The notes: generated by a model from the letters alone, not told the origin. Shown: positions 1-4,910, counted from the first letter of the stretch. The stretch is DNA of 9,503 nt from Nitrososphaerales archaeon (GCA_030040055.1 JASHUK010000014.1:1-9503), one strand, 5' to 3'. Numbers and translations are program-made.

Positions 1-176
1 CTGCCGGACCTCCTCGCAGAGCGGACCAGCTCCTGGTCGCTCCCCTGGCGCCAGTAGACGGTGTCGAAGCCGAGTATGCGCAGTTTCCGCGCCAGGGACC
101 CAAGCATAGCGTCCGCGACCAGCCCCGCAGGGCTGTGGCGGGGCGTGGGCCCCCCTGCCTTCGGCTCCGGCGTCAC
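1..176 (-). CDS. Mut7-C / PIN-like RNase domain protein, N-terminal part (truncated by window edge)
   Basis: Reading the minus strand from a GTG at 176 gives 58 codons that run off the left edge. After a Pro/Gly-rich leader of about 18 residues comes a segment with LVADAMLGSLARKLRILGFD (residues 19-38), which matches the N-terminal signature of the Mut7-C family (Asp, then MLG-x-LA-x-x-LR-x-LG-x-D). Family knowledge: Mut7-C (formerly DUF82) is a PIN-like fold found at the end of Mut-7 exonucleases and as stand-alone archaeal/bacterial proteins; RNase activity is predicted from conserved acidic residues. D22 and D38 are candidates here. The GTG start overlaps the tyrS TGA as GTGA (176-173), a typical translational-coupling arrangement, so it is probably the distal gene of a tyrS transcript. 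The rest of the domain, including any zinc-binding cysteines, lies outside the window. The start is inferred from the overlap; a start nearer the domain is possible. Confidence 0.7.
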   Translation of the reverse strand, partial: MTPEPKAGGPTPRHSPAGLVADAMLGSLARKLRILGFDTVYWRQGSDQELVRSARRSG

Positions 177-1261
177 CGGGTGGTCTCCGCAGACTTCACC
201 GTTTCGTACAGGCGCCTCGCGGCAGGATCCTTTACGAAGTGGTCCCTTATCGGCGCTATGAACCCGTCGAGCGACTCGCCCACGCCCCTCTTGAGGTCCG
301 CGGGATGGAGCGTCCCGGCACGGAAGGAGTCCTCCAGCTCGCGGTACGAGAAGAACTCCGCGTCGCCCCCGTACTTCTCGGGCCTCTCGACCTTCAGAGA
401 CTTCGCCTTCCTGAAGACTATGTACCTTGCGTACTCCAGCGGCGCGTTGCCTTCGACGACCTTGGCCGGACAGTAAGCCGAGCCGATCTTCGCGAGTATC
501 TGCTCCTTCGTGTCGTGGACGTAGATCGACGTCTCTGGCTTGCTCTTGCTCATCTTGCTGGCGATCTCGAGGTCCAAGGCTGCGTCCTCGTCGTAGCCCT
601 CCGTCTCCTTCCTCCCCTGGAGGCCGATGAGCATGTGGTGGTGGACGGCGACTGGCTTCTTCCACTTCAGTCTCACTGCCACCTCTCGCGCCAGCACGTT
701 GGCCCTCCTTTGGTCCAGCCCTAGCTGGCAGATGTCGACGTCCAGCCAGAACACGTCGGCCACCTGCATCATCGGGTAGAACAGCTGGGCGGTCTGGATG
801 AGCTCCTTCGAGGTCCTCCCCATGATCGTGACTGCCCTCTGGGTCCTGGCGAGGGTCGAGTTCTGGGCGACGGTCACCACCCTCTTCCAGTAGTCGACGT
901 CCTTCACGGCGTCGCTGGTCCAGAGCACGTCGACCTTCCCCATGTCGACCCCCGCGGCCTTCCAGACTTCGACGAAGTACCTCCCGACCTCCTGGATCTT
1001 CTCGAGGTCTCCTCCCATCTTGTTGTTGACCCACCCGAACCAGTCGGCGATCCAGAGCTTCATCCTGACCCCGGCCTTCTGCATCTCGTCGACGAGGATT
1101 GGCCGGAGGACGCCGAAGGGCAGGTGAGCCAGCCCGCTGGGCTCGAACCCGTCGTAGGCGGTAGGGCGGTCGTTGGTCTCGAGGAGTGTCCTGAGCTCCC
1201 CTTCCGTGATGATCTCCTCTCCGACCGACCTAACGTGGCTCAGCCTCTCTTCTAGGTCCAA
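173..1261 (-). CDS. tyrS: Tyrosyl-tRNA synthetase (archaeal/eukaryotic type)
   Basis: Cytoplasmic class I synthetase that activates tyrosine and charges tRNA-Tyr. The 362-residue product has YDGFEPSG (36-43) followed by a degenerate HIGH motif HLPFG (46-50), the IADWF...NNKMGGDLEKI block (71-89), the tyrosine-site region DICQLGLDQRRANVLARE (176-193) and a canonical KMSKS (236-240). These blocks resemble the plant and archaeal branch of TyrRS (plant enzymes have HIAQG in place of HIGH), which recognises C1:G72 rather than the bacterial G1:C72 tRNA; the tRNA-Tyr at 4430-4586 has exactly C1:G72. Length is normal for the archaeal form, with no bacterial S4-like C-terminal domain. The start is TTG at 1261; no in-frame ATG fits and the N-terminus looks complete. 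A TATA-like GTTTTATC lies about 29 nt upstream. The TGA stop overlaps the GTG of the downstream Mut7-C gene. Confidence 0.95.
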   Translation of the reverse strand: MDLEERLSHVRSVGEEIITEGELRTLLETNDRPTAYDGFEPSGLAHLPFGVLRPILVDEMQKAGVRMKLWIADWFGWVNNKMGGDLEKIQEVGRYFVEVWKAAGVDMGKVDVLWTSDAVKDVDYWKRVVTVAQNSTLARTQRAVTIMGRTSKELIQTAQLFYPMMQVADVFWLDVDICQLGLDQRRANVLAREVAVRLKWKKPVAVHHHMLIGLQGRKETEGYDEDAALDLEIASKMSKSKPETSIYVHDTKEQILAKIGSAYCPAKVVEGNAPLEYARYIVFRKAKSLKVERPEKYGGDAEFFSYRELEDSFRAGTLHPADLKRGVGESLDGFIAPIRDHFVKDPAARRLYETVKSAETTR

Positions 1262-1285
1262 CCCCGCTCACACCGCCACTGTTGC

Positions 1286-1293
1286 GATAAAAC
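1286..1293 (-). promoter_or_regulatory. TATA-like box upstream of tyrS
   Basis: GTTTTATC on the minus strand, centred about 29 nt before the TTG start of tyrS, in the 35 nt gap after ctaA. The spacing suits an archaeal promoter producing a leaderless or nearly leaderless transcript. No clear Shine-Dalgarno is seen before the TTG. Inferred from position and composition only. Confidence 0.45.
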
Positions 1294-1296
1294 CGT

Positions 1297-1740
1297 TCAG
1301 CGGGTCTGCCTGCTCATCGACAGTGCGGCTACGGTGAAGCCGAACACGAGGAGCGCGTTCGCCTGGTGGACGGTGACCAGCCACGGCGGCTCGACGGTGA
1401 CGACCACCGCGGCCCCCAGCGCCACCTCCAGGATGATCAGAAACGTGGCGACGTAGAGCGAGCGGCGGACGGCCGGGACACCGTCCTTGTCTCTCCAGAA
1501 GAGAAAGGTCGTGATGAAAAGGAAGAGCGAGGAGAGCGACGCGAGCAGCCGGTGGCTGTACTCAGCCACGGGGCCCAGTTCGGCCGGTGGGAGGAGATGA
1601 CCGAGGCACAGAGGGTAGTCCTGGCCGAGGCTGCTGCCACAGTCCGCCCCGTAGTTCCCGACCGTCACGAAGGCGCCGACTGTCAGCAGCGCGAACAGGG
1701 ACACGACCGTGAGCACGAGCAGGGCGTCCCTCGTCTTCAA
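1297..1740 (-). CDS. ctaA: Compact (half-size) haem A synthase CtaA/Cox15
   Basis: Integral membrane enzyme that oxidises the C8 methyl of haem O to a formyl group, making haem A for cytochrome oxidase. The product has 147 residues with four hydrophobic segments (about 8-29, 62-82, 95-115, 122-142), half the eight-helix bacterial/mitochondrial CtaA. Half-size forms are established in archaea (Aeropyrum pernix). Visible family residues: E60-x-x-H63-R at the start of helix 2 (the catalytic Glu and haem-ligand His of EYSHR), H125-Q before helix 4, and an extracytoplasmic Cys34/Cys45 pair in the first loop, like the loop cysteines of Bacillus CtaA. Two copies would be needed to rebuild a full site, so a homodimer is likely. 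The start is TTG at 1740, preceded by a GGAGGA Shine-Dalgarno-like sequence about 6-8 nt away. The haem O source, ctaB, is in the same run, and a thioredoxin gene lies directly upstream. Confidence 0.87.
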   Translation of the reverse strand: MKTRDALLVLTVVSLFALLTVGAFVTVGNYGADCGSSLGQDYPLCLGHLLPPAELGPVAEYSHRLLASLSSLFLFITTFLFWRDKDGVPAVRRSLYVATFLIILEVALGAAVVVTVEPPWLVTVHQANALLVFGFTVAALSMSRQTR

Positions 1741-1765
1741 GGAGCCTCCTCCGCCGGGGCTCGGG

Positions 1766-1773
1766 TCTTAAGG
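1766..1773 (-). promoter_or_regulatory. TATA-like box upstream of ctaA
   Basis: CCTTAAGA on the minus strand, centred about 29 nt before the ctaA TTG and just after the thioredoxin stop. Same CTTAAG core as the boxes at 4394-4407 and 4898-4910. Suggests ctaA has its own promoter besides any read-through from the thioredoxin gene. Confidence 0.4.
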
Positions 1774-1776
1774 GTT

Positions 1777-2112
1777 CTAGGCGGCCCTGAACAGAGAGTC
1801 CAGTTTCTGCTTGTAGACGGCAGCGGGGACCGCGCCGATCACGATGTCCTGTACCTTCCCTTTCGCGAAGAACATGACGGTCGGGATGCTCATGATCCCG
1901 AACTGGGCAGCCAGCTCCTGGTTGTCGTCCGTGTTCACCTTGACGAACTTCGCGCGCCCGGCGTAGTCCTGCGAGAGCTGCTCGAGCAGGGGTGAGACGG
2001 CCCTGCACGGGCCGCACCAGTCGGCGTAGAAGTCCACCACGACCGGGGCCGCCGACTTCACGACGACGTCTTGGAACCGGGACCCTTCTATCTTCTCAAC
2101 TGTTTCGGACAT
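1777..2112 (-). CDS. trxA: Thioredoxin
   Basis: Small cytoplasmic dithiol-disulfide oxidoreductase of 111 residues, the normal length. It has FYADWCGPCRAVSPLLEQL, with the redox pair Cys33/Cys36 in WCGPC (32-36), the VNTDDNQELAAQFGI block (59-73), the cis-proline loop SIPT (P77) and the late Gly of VIGAVP. No signal peptide or membrane anchor is seen, so it should act inside the cell on targets such as ribonucleotide or methionine sulfoxide reductases. The start is ATG 2112 with AAAGGA immediately before it. It sits between thiI (27 nt upstream) and ctaA (36 nt downstream), which itself has a Cys pair; a functional link is possible but the CtaA cysteines face the other side of the membrane. 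Family assignment is secure; the physiological partner is not. Confidence 0.95.
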   Translation of the reverse strand: MSETVEKIEGSRFQDVVVKSAAPVVVDFYADWCGPCRAVSPLLEQLSQDYAGRAKFVKVNTDDNQELAAQFGIMSIPTVMFFAKGKVQDIVIGAVPAAVYKQKLDSLFRAA

Positions 2113-2138
2113 TCCTTTCGAGTGTCGGCGAGTCCCCC

Positions 2139-2147
2139 CTTATAATT
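2139..2147 (-). promoter_or_regulatory. TATA-like box of thioredoxin gene, overlapping the thiI stop
   Basis: AATTATAAG on the minus strand, centred about 31 nt before the thioredoxin ATG. It includes the TAA stop codon of thiI (2142-2140), so the promoter is embedded in the end of the upstream gene. One of the few AT-rich spots in this GC-rich region. Confidence 0.5.
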
Positions 2148-3417
2148 TCTGTCCCTCGGCGCCGGAGGGGGCCTCCTCCATCAGGCTGTCTGGGCTCCGC
2201 TCGGCCGCGGGGCCACCCTCGTGTCTCATCCTGAAATCGGCCATGGACGCCACTGTCAGGCGCTTTGAGGCCGCGGAGTACGTGGCGACCGTCGAGTCCC
2301 GTATGGTCTCGGCCACGAGCCGGGGGAAGTCGTACTCGGCCGAGAGCCTGGAGACGTCCTGCTCCCCCACCCTGGTCCTGGGATGCCTCGTCACGATGGC
2401 GCAGCAGTCCTTGTAGTCCTCTATCGAGAGCTCGTAGGTCCCTATCCTCCTCGCGAGCTGGACGACTTCCTCCTTGTCGTACCCCAGGAGGGGCCTCAGG
2501 GTCGGCAGCGAAGAGCCGGCGTCTATCGCCCTCATGTTCCATATCGTCTGGGAGGCTGCCTGCGCAAGGGAGTCCCCGGTCGAGATCGCCGTAGCCCCGA
2601 AGCCCGGGGCCAGCGCCTCGGCGGTCAGGCGCATGAACCTCCTGAAGAGCGACGGTTCCACTCCGGAGGGCGAGCCTGCGGTGGCCAGCTGGTAGCCGGC
2701 GAAGGGGACGAGCACTAGGGTGCTCCTGTGCGAGTAGGCGGTCAGGACTTCCACCAGCTTCGCCACCTTGCTAGAGGCGGCCACCTCGGGGGACGGGGCC
2801 AGGTAGAAGTGGACGTACACCGGCACGGTCCCCCGCTTCATCATCAGCCAAGCGGCGACGGGGGAGTCGATGCCCCCGGAGAAGAGGTGCATGGCCCTCC
2901 CTCCCGTCCCCACCGGCAGCCCCCCGGCGCCCCGCTCGCGCCCCGTGTAGACCAGGGTGCGGTCCCTCAACACGTCCACGTGTATCCTCAGCCCGGGGTC
3001 CGACAGGTCCACCTTCTTCCCCGTCCCGGCGACCACCTCAGCCCCGAGCATCTTCGCCAGCTCCATCGAAGAGGGCGGGGACGACTTGTCGGTCCTCCTG
3101 GCGTCGATCATGAACGTCTGCGCGGCCGAGGAACGGGCGGCGGCCATCACCGCCCCACGCGCTTCCTCGTAGCCCTTCCCCAGCACCGAGGCCCTGGCGA
3201 ACCAGACCACCCCGAAGACCCTGGCGAGGGAGCGACCGACGTCGTCCGGGTCCCCGTCGACGGTGGCGAGGAACCTTCCGTCGACCAGCTCGAGCCGGGC
3301 GGGCCCTACGGCGGCCAGCGACCTCGCGATGCTGTGCCTGACGGCCCTCATGAAGTCCGGCCTGTTCTTCCCCTTGAGCGCGACCTCGCCGTAGTGGATC
3401 ACGTAGGTGGTCTCCAT
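2140..3417 (-). CDS. thiI: tRNA 4-thiouridine synthetase ThiI (no rhodanese domain)
   Basis: Adenylates and thiolates U8 of tRNAs; in some organisms ThiI also takes part in thiamine thiazole synthesis. The 425-residue product has an N-terminal ferredoxin-like region (1-60), a THUMP domain (about 60-165), and a PP-loop ATPase domain opening with HLFSGGIDSPVAAW (177-190), then TGDSLAQAASQT (280-291) and a C-terminal DYKDCC-x-x-x-x-x-HP block (334-346). Cys338/Cys339 correspond to the conserved adenylation-domain Cys region. There is no C-terminal rhodanese domain, so, as in many archaea, sulfur must come from another donor; about 70 residues beyond the CC motif look unconserved. The open frame extends far upstream to 3816, but that part overlaps ctaB and looks like shadow sequence. 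I chose ATG 3417 (GGAGG about 9 nt ahead); GTG 3423 is the alternative. The tRNA-Tyr in this window has U8. Confidence 0.94.
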   Translation of the reverse strand: METTYVIHYGEVALKGKNRPDFMRAVRHSIARSLAAVGPARLELVDGRFLATVDGDPDDVGRSLARVFGVVWFARASVLGKGYEEARGAVMAAARSSAAQTFMIDARRTDKSSPPSSMELAKMLGAEVVAGTGKKVDLSDPGLRIHVDVLRDRTLVYTGRERGAGGLPVGTGGRAMHLFSGGIDSPVAAWLMMKRGTVPVYVHFYLAPSPEVAASSKVAKLVEVLTAYSHRSTLVLVPFAGYQLATAGSPSGVEPSLFRRFMRLTAEALAPGFGATAISTGDSLAQAASQTIWNMRAIDAGSSLPTLRPLLGYDKEEVVQLARRIGTYELSIEDYKDCCAIVTRHPRTRVGEQDVSRLSAEYDFPRLVAETIRDSTVATYSAASKRLTVASMADFRMRHEGGPAAERSPDSLMEEAPSGAEGQKL

Positions 3418-3445
3418 TTCCACTCGCCTCCCGCGCCGCGCGCAA

Positions 3446-3452
3446 GATAAGG
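3446..3452 (-). promoter_or_regulatory. TATA-like box upstream of thiI
   Basis: CCTTATC on the minus strand, centred about 32 nt before the ATG at 3417 (26 nt before GTG 3423), in the 50 nt gap after ctaB. A GGAGG lies between it and the start, so this transcript could carry a short leader with a Shine-Dalgarno. Confidence 0.4.
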
Positions 3453-3467
3453 GTACGCGCCCGCGGC

Positions 3468-4331
3468 CTACACCACGGCAGCCAGCACCGCGACGAGGAA
3501 GACGACCGCCAGGTACGGGCTCGAGAACTTGAACGCGAGCCACGCGTTCGACTTCGTGGGGGACCTGAGCAGCTTCAGGTTGGTCGCCAGGAGCGAGGCG
3601 TCGAAGATGATGACGACGGCCAGGTAGAGGAAGAGCCCGGTCCCCGAGAGGTAGAGCGAGAAGAGGAGGCTCACCGGGATGAGCAGGAGGGTGTTGGCCA
3701 CGATGTACTTCGAGGCGGCCACTGGGCCGAGCACGGAGGGCAGCATTGGGATGCCCACCGAGGAGTAGTCGTCCTCGGCGATCACCGCGATGCTCCAGAA
3801 GTGAGTCGGAGTCCACACGAACACCAGCAGCCCCAGGACCCAGGCCACCAGCGGGTCGGCCGAAGTCACGGCGTACCAGCCCGCCAGGGCCGCGCAGCTC
3901 CCTGCGAAGCCCCCTAGGACAATGTTCCAGCTCGTCCTGGGCTTGAGCCAGAGCGTGTAGACCGGAACGTAGACTATCGCCCCCAGGGCGATGAAGCCCG
4001 TGGCGACGAGGTTCAGCGTCAGCCCCGCCACCGTCAGGCCGGCGGCCGCGAGCGACAGGCCGAAGACGAGTGCGTCCGTCCTACGCCTGATGCGGAGGGC
4101 CGGCAGGGGCCGGTTCATCGTCCGCTTCATGCGGGCGTCAATGCCGACCTCGAGGTAGCTGTTCACCGATAGAGAGCCCGCGGACACCAGTCCGCCCCCG
4201 GCGACGACCCCCGCCAGGACGCGCAGGTCGGGGACCCCCTTCTGGGCGATGAAGGCAGAGGCGACGGCGACCAGCAGGAGGAGCTCGACGATCTTCGGCT
4301 TCGTCAGCGCCAGATAGTCCTTGAAACTCAT
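3468..4331 (-). CDS. ctaB: Protohaem IX farnesyltransferase (haem O synthase)
   Basis: Membrane prenyltransferase that attaches a farnesyl-type chain to haem B, giving haem O, the substrate of CtaA. The product has 287 residues, the usual CtaB length, with about nine hydrophobic helices. N-terminal LALTKPKIVELLLL (7-20) is the typical TKPR-like entry to helix 1. The first prenyl-diphosphate/Mg motif is N57...E61...D65-x-x-MKRT-x-NRPLP: the first acidic residue is Glu where Asp is usual, a conservative change. The second motif is WTPTHFWSIAVIAEDDY..VGIPMLP (173-198). I start at ATG 4331, because SFKDYLALTKPKI immediately precedes helix 1 as in homologues; the in-frame extension to 4466 runs into the tRNA gene on the other strand and is not convincing. 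It is the first gene of the leftward run; haem A needs both this and the ctaA product at 1297-1740. Confidence 0.94.
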   Translation of the reverse strand: MSFKDYLALTKPKIVELLLLVAVASAFIAQKGVPDLRVLAGVVAGGGLVSAGSLSVNSYLEVGIDARMKRTMNRPLPALRIRRRTDALVFGLSLAAAGLTVAGLTLNLVATGFIALGAIVYVPVYTLWLKPRTSWNIVLGGFAGSCAALAGWYAVTSADPLVAWVLGLLVFVWTPTHFWSIAVIAEDDYSSVGIPMLPSVLGPVAASKYIVANTLLLIPVSLLFSLYLSGTGLFLYLAVVIIFDASLLATNLKLLRSPTKSNAWLAFKFSSPYLAVVFLVAVLAAVV

Positions 4332-4367
4332 CGGTGGTCCGTTCTTCGGGCGAACCGCCGGCGGCGC

Positions 4368-4380
4368 GTATTTTGCTTTT
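4368..4380 (-). promoter_or_regulatory. TATA-like element upstream of ctaB
   Basis: Minus-strand AAAAGCAAAATAC, about 40 nt before the ATG at 4331. That spacing predicts a leader of roughly 14 nt, longer than for neighbouring genes. Weak call, based on AT content and position. Confidence 0.3.
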
Positions 4381-4393
4381 GCCGTGCGCTCGG

Positions 4394-4407
4394 AAACGCT
4401 TAAGAAA
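4394..4407 (+). promoter_or_regulatory. BRE/TATA-like promoter of tRNA-Tyr
   Basis: AAACGCTTAAGAAA, with the TTAA core centred about 28 nt before the first base of the tRNA, so transcription would begin at or within a few bases of the mature 5' end. The same AAACGCTTAAGA string recurs before the membrane-protein gene at 4938. Confidence 0.6.
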
Positions 4408-4452
4408 TCAAACGGGCTCGGCCGCCCGTCCCGCGGTAGCTCAGCCTGGTAG

Positions 4453-4467
4453 AACGCAAGTGCCAAT
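4453..4467 (+). other. tRNA intron 1 (15 nt, D-stem position 22/23)
   Basis: Excision joins G22 to A23 and restores the D-stem GCTC/GAGC. BHB geometry: central helix TGGT (4447-4450) with GCCA (4462-4465), including one G-U pair; three-nt bulges AGA (4451-4453) and ATA (4466-4468), each cut after its second base; an inner two-pair AC/GT stem closed by a GCAA (GNRA) tetraloop (4456-4459). The alternative cut 23/24 breaks the central helix. Non-canonical intron sites are known from Thermoproteales and relatives. Confidence 0.85.
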
Positions 4468-4482
4468 AGCTTCCGGCTGTAG

Positions 4483-4527
4483 TGGTCGGCTCCAGGCCGA
4501 CTCGTCCAGCCTATTCAGGCGACAGTA
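4483..4527 (+). other. tRNA intron 2 (45 nt, canonical position 37/38)
   Basis: The usual archaeal intron site, one base after the anticodon. The anticodon stem is the outer helix; the central helix is CTGT (4477-4480) with ACAG (4522-4525), all Watson-Crick; bulges are AGT (4481-4483) and TAA (4526-4528). The inner helix next to the bulges is poor (G4484 faces G4521), so this is a relaxed BHB. Inside are two hairpins: 4485-4501, five pairs with a seven-base loop, and GCCT/AGGC at 4509-4520. The first resembles the tRNA's own T-arm. Confidence 0.9.
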
Positions 4528-4549
4528 ACCGGAGTGTCGTCGGCTCGAA

Positions 4550-4572
4550 AGGCGTCTCACGACGCCCGGACA
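4550..4572 (+). other. tRNA intron 3 (23 nt, T-loop position 59/60)
   Basis: Excision gives the T-loop CTCGAAT between GTCGG and CCGAC. The intron folds into a perfect six-pair stem GGCGTC (4551-4556)/GACGCC (4561-4566) with a TCAC loop, placed directly against bulges AAA (4548-4550) and CAT (4571-4573). The central helix CTCG (4544-4547) with CGGA (4567-4570) has two G-C pairs, one T-G and one C-A mismatch next to the T-stem. Bulge sizes and order are otherwise canonical. Position 59/60 is a known non-canonical site in some crenarchaeal tRNAs. Confidence 0.85.
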
Positions 4573-4607
4573 TCCGACCCGCGGGATTCACAGAGCCACA
4601 CGGGAAA

Positions 4608-4616
4608 GCATATTGC
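4608..4616 (+). promoter_or_regulatory. TATA-like box upstream of small membrane protein
   Basis: GCATATTGC, centred about 33 nt before the ATG at 4645 and 22 nt downstream of the tRNA end. It argues for a start at 4645 rather than GTG 4624, which would be only 12 nt from the box. Confidence 0.4.
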
Positions 4617-4644
4617 GCCATCCGTGGAGGCGAGGCAGCCCGAG

Positions 4645-4836
4645 ATGCGTCCCTGGATTGCCGCGGCCTTTCTTGGAGTCGTCCTGGCCGCCTACGCCCT
4701 GTTCTACCTGATCTCCTCGGACGAGTCGCACGGCGTGTCCTCCTTCGGAGTCGTCAACATGGTGGGGCTGGTCGCGGTGGTCGTCGGGATAGTCGCGGCA
4801 GGGGCGATCCTCAGAAGGGCCTCTCCGCCGAGGTGA
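4645..4836 (+). CDS. Small two-helix membrane protein, unknown function
   Basis: I do not recognise a family. The 63-residue product has two hydrophobic segments (about 4-24 and 34-55) joined by a short polar loop SSDESHGVSS (24-33) and ends in the basic tail RRASPPR. By the positive-inside rule the C-terminus should be cytoplasmic, making a hairpin with both ends inside. The open frame continues upstream to 4534, but that part lies in the tRNA-Tyr gene, so it cannot be the start. I chose ATG 4645: a TATA-like GCATATTGC lies 33 nt upstream and GAGG about 9 nt upstream. GTG 4624 would add seven residues. Third-position GC bias and a clean two-helix pattern support a real gene, but there is no homology evidence in hand. 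Confidence 0.6.
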   Translation: MRPWIAAAFLGVVLAAYALFYLISSDESHGVSSFGVVNMVGLVAVVVGIVAAGAILRRASPPR

Positions 4837-4897
4837 GCTTCCCGGCGGCCCTCGGGGGCGCGGTCGAAGGACGTGGCCTGGGGTGGCCCTTTGCGGG

Positions 4898-4910
4898 AAA
4901 ACGCTTAAGA
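4898..4910 (+). promoter_or_regulatory. TATA-like promoter upstream of four-helix membrane protein
   Basis: AAAACGCTTAAGA, with the TTAA core about 32 nt before TTG 4938. Nearly identical to the tRNA-Tyr promoter at 4394-4407, with further similarity just downstream (AACGGGC in both). It lies in the 101 nt spacer after the small membrane protein gene, which shows nothing else recognisable. Confidence 0.5.

Larger units (their letters stand above)
4332..4429. other. Divergent promoter region between ctaB and tRNA-Tyr
   Basis: Non-coding spacer of 98 bases separating the leftward ctaB and the rightward tRNA gene. It holds two AT-rich islands in otherwise GC-rich sequence: 4368-4380, read leftward as AAAAGCAAAATAC, and 4394-4407, the presumed tRNA TATA region. 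No ORF or extra RNA is apparent. Confidence 0.6.
4430..4586 (+). tRNA. tRNA-Tyr (anticodon GUA) with three introns
   Basis: Removing three introns (4453-4467, 4483-4527, 4550-4572) leaves a 74-nt cloverleaf in which every stem pairs fully: acceptor CCCGCGG (4430-4436)/CCGCGGG (4579-4585); U8 A9; D-stem GCTC (4439-4442)/G4452+AGC (4468-4470); D-loop AGCCTGGTA; anticodon stem TCCGG (4472-4476)/CCGGA (4529-4533); loop C-T-GTA-G-A with GTA at 4479-4481; variable GTGTC (4534-4538); T-stem GTCGG (4539-4543)/CCGAC (4574-4578); T-loop CTCGAAT; discriminator A4586. C1:G72 with A73 and GUA are the known identity set of archaeal/eukaryotic tRNA-Tyr. The G15-C48 Levitt pair, G18G19 and T55C56 are present; position 54 is C rather than the usual T. 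CCA is not encoded (ATTCAC follows). Without introns 1 and 3, the D-stem and T-arm appear broken, so standard finders could miss the gene or call it a pseudogene. Confidence 0.92.

Noticed and set aside
1206..1516. C-box-like GTGATGA strings (1206 and 1510) as box C/D guide RNAs
   Set aside because: No D box (CTGA) or internal C'/D' pair at the needed spacing, and both lie within the antisense of conserved coding sequence.
2140..3816. A 558-residue version of ThiI extending upstream of 3417
   Set aside because: The extra 133 residues are Arg/Pro/Gly-rich, match nothing in ThiI and lie antiparallel-frame over the C-terminal part of ctaB on the same strand. The ATG at 3417 has a good upstream GGAGG and TATA.
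4468..4468. Intron 1 placed at 23/24 (4454-4468) instead of 22/23
   Set aside because: It gives the same mature sequence, but the four-pair central helix next to the bulges is lost; the 22/23 choice gives TGGT/GCCA.
4430..4501. An alternative short tRNA using the T-arm-like hairpin inside intron 2
   Set aside because: No acceptor 3' strand follows that hairpin. The only matching CCGCGGG is at 4579-4585, and the other arms assemble only with the three-intron model.
4430..4640. tRNA-linked integrated element (att site) downstream of tRNA-Tyr
   Set aside because: I found no repeat of the tRNA 3' end further along, no integrase gene, and no change in base composition in the genes that follow.
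4534..4644. Upstream extension of the small membrane protein to 4534
   Set aside because: It runs through the last exons and intron 3 of tRNA-Tyr, and its promoter-like element and hydrophobic start both lie downstream.
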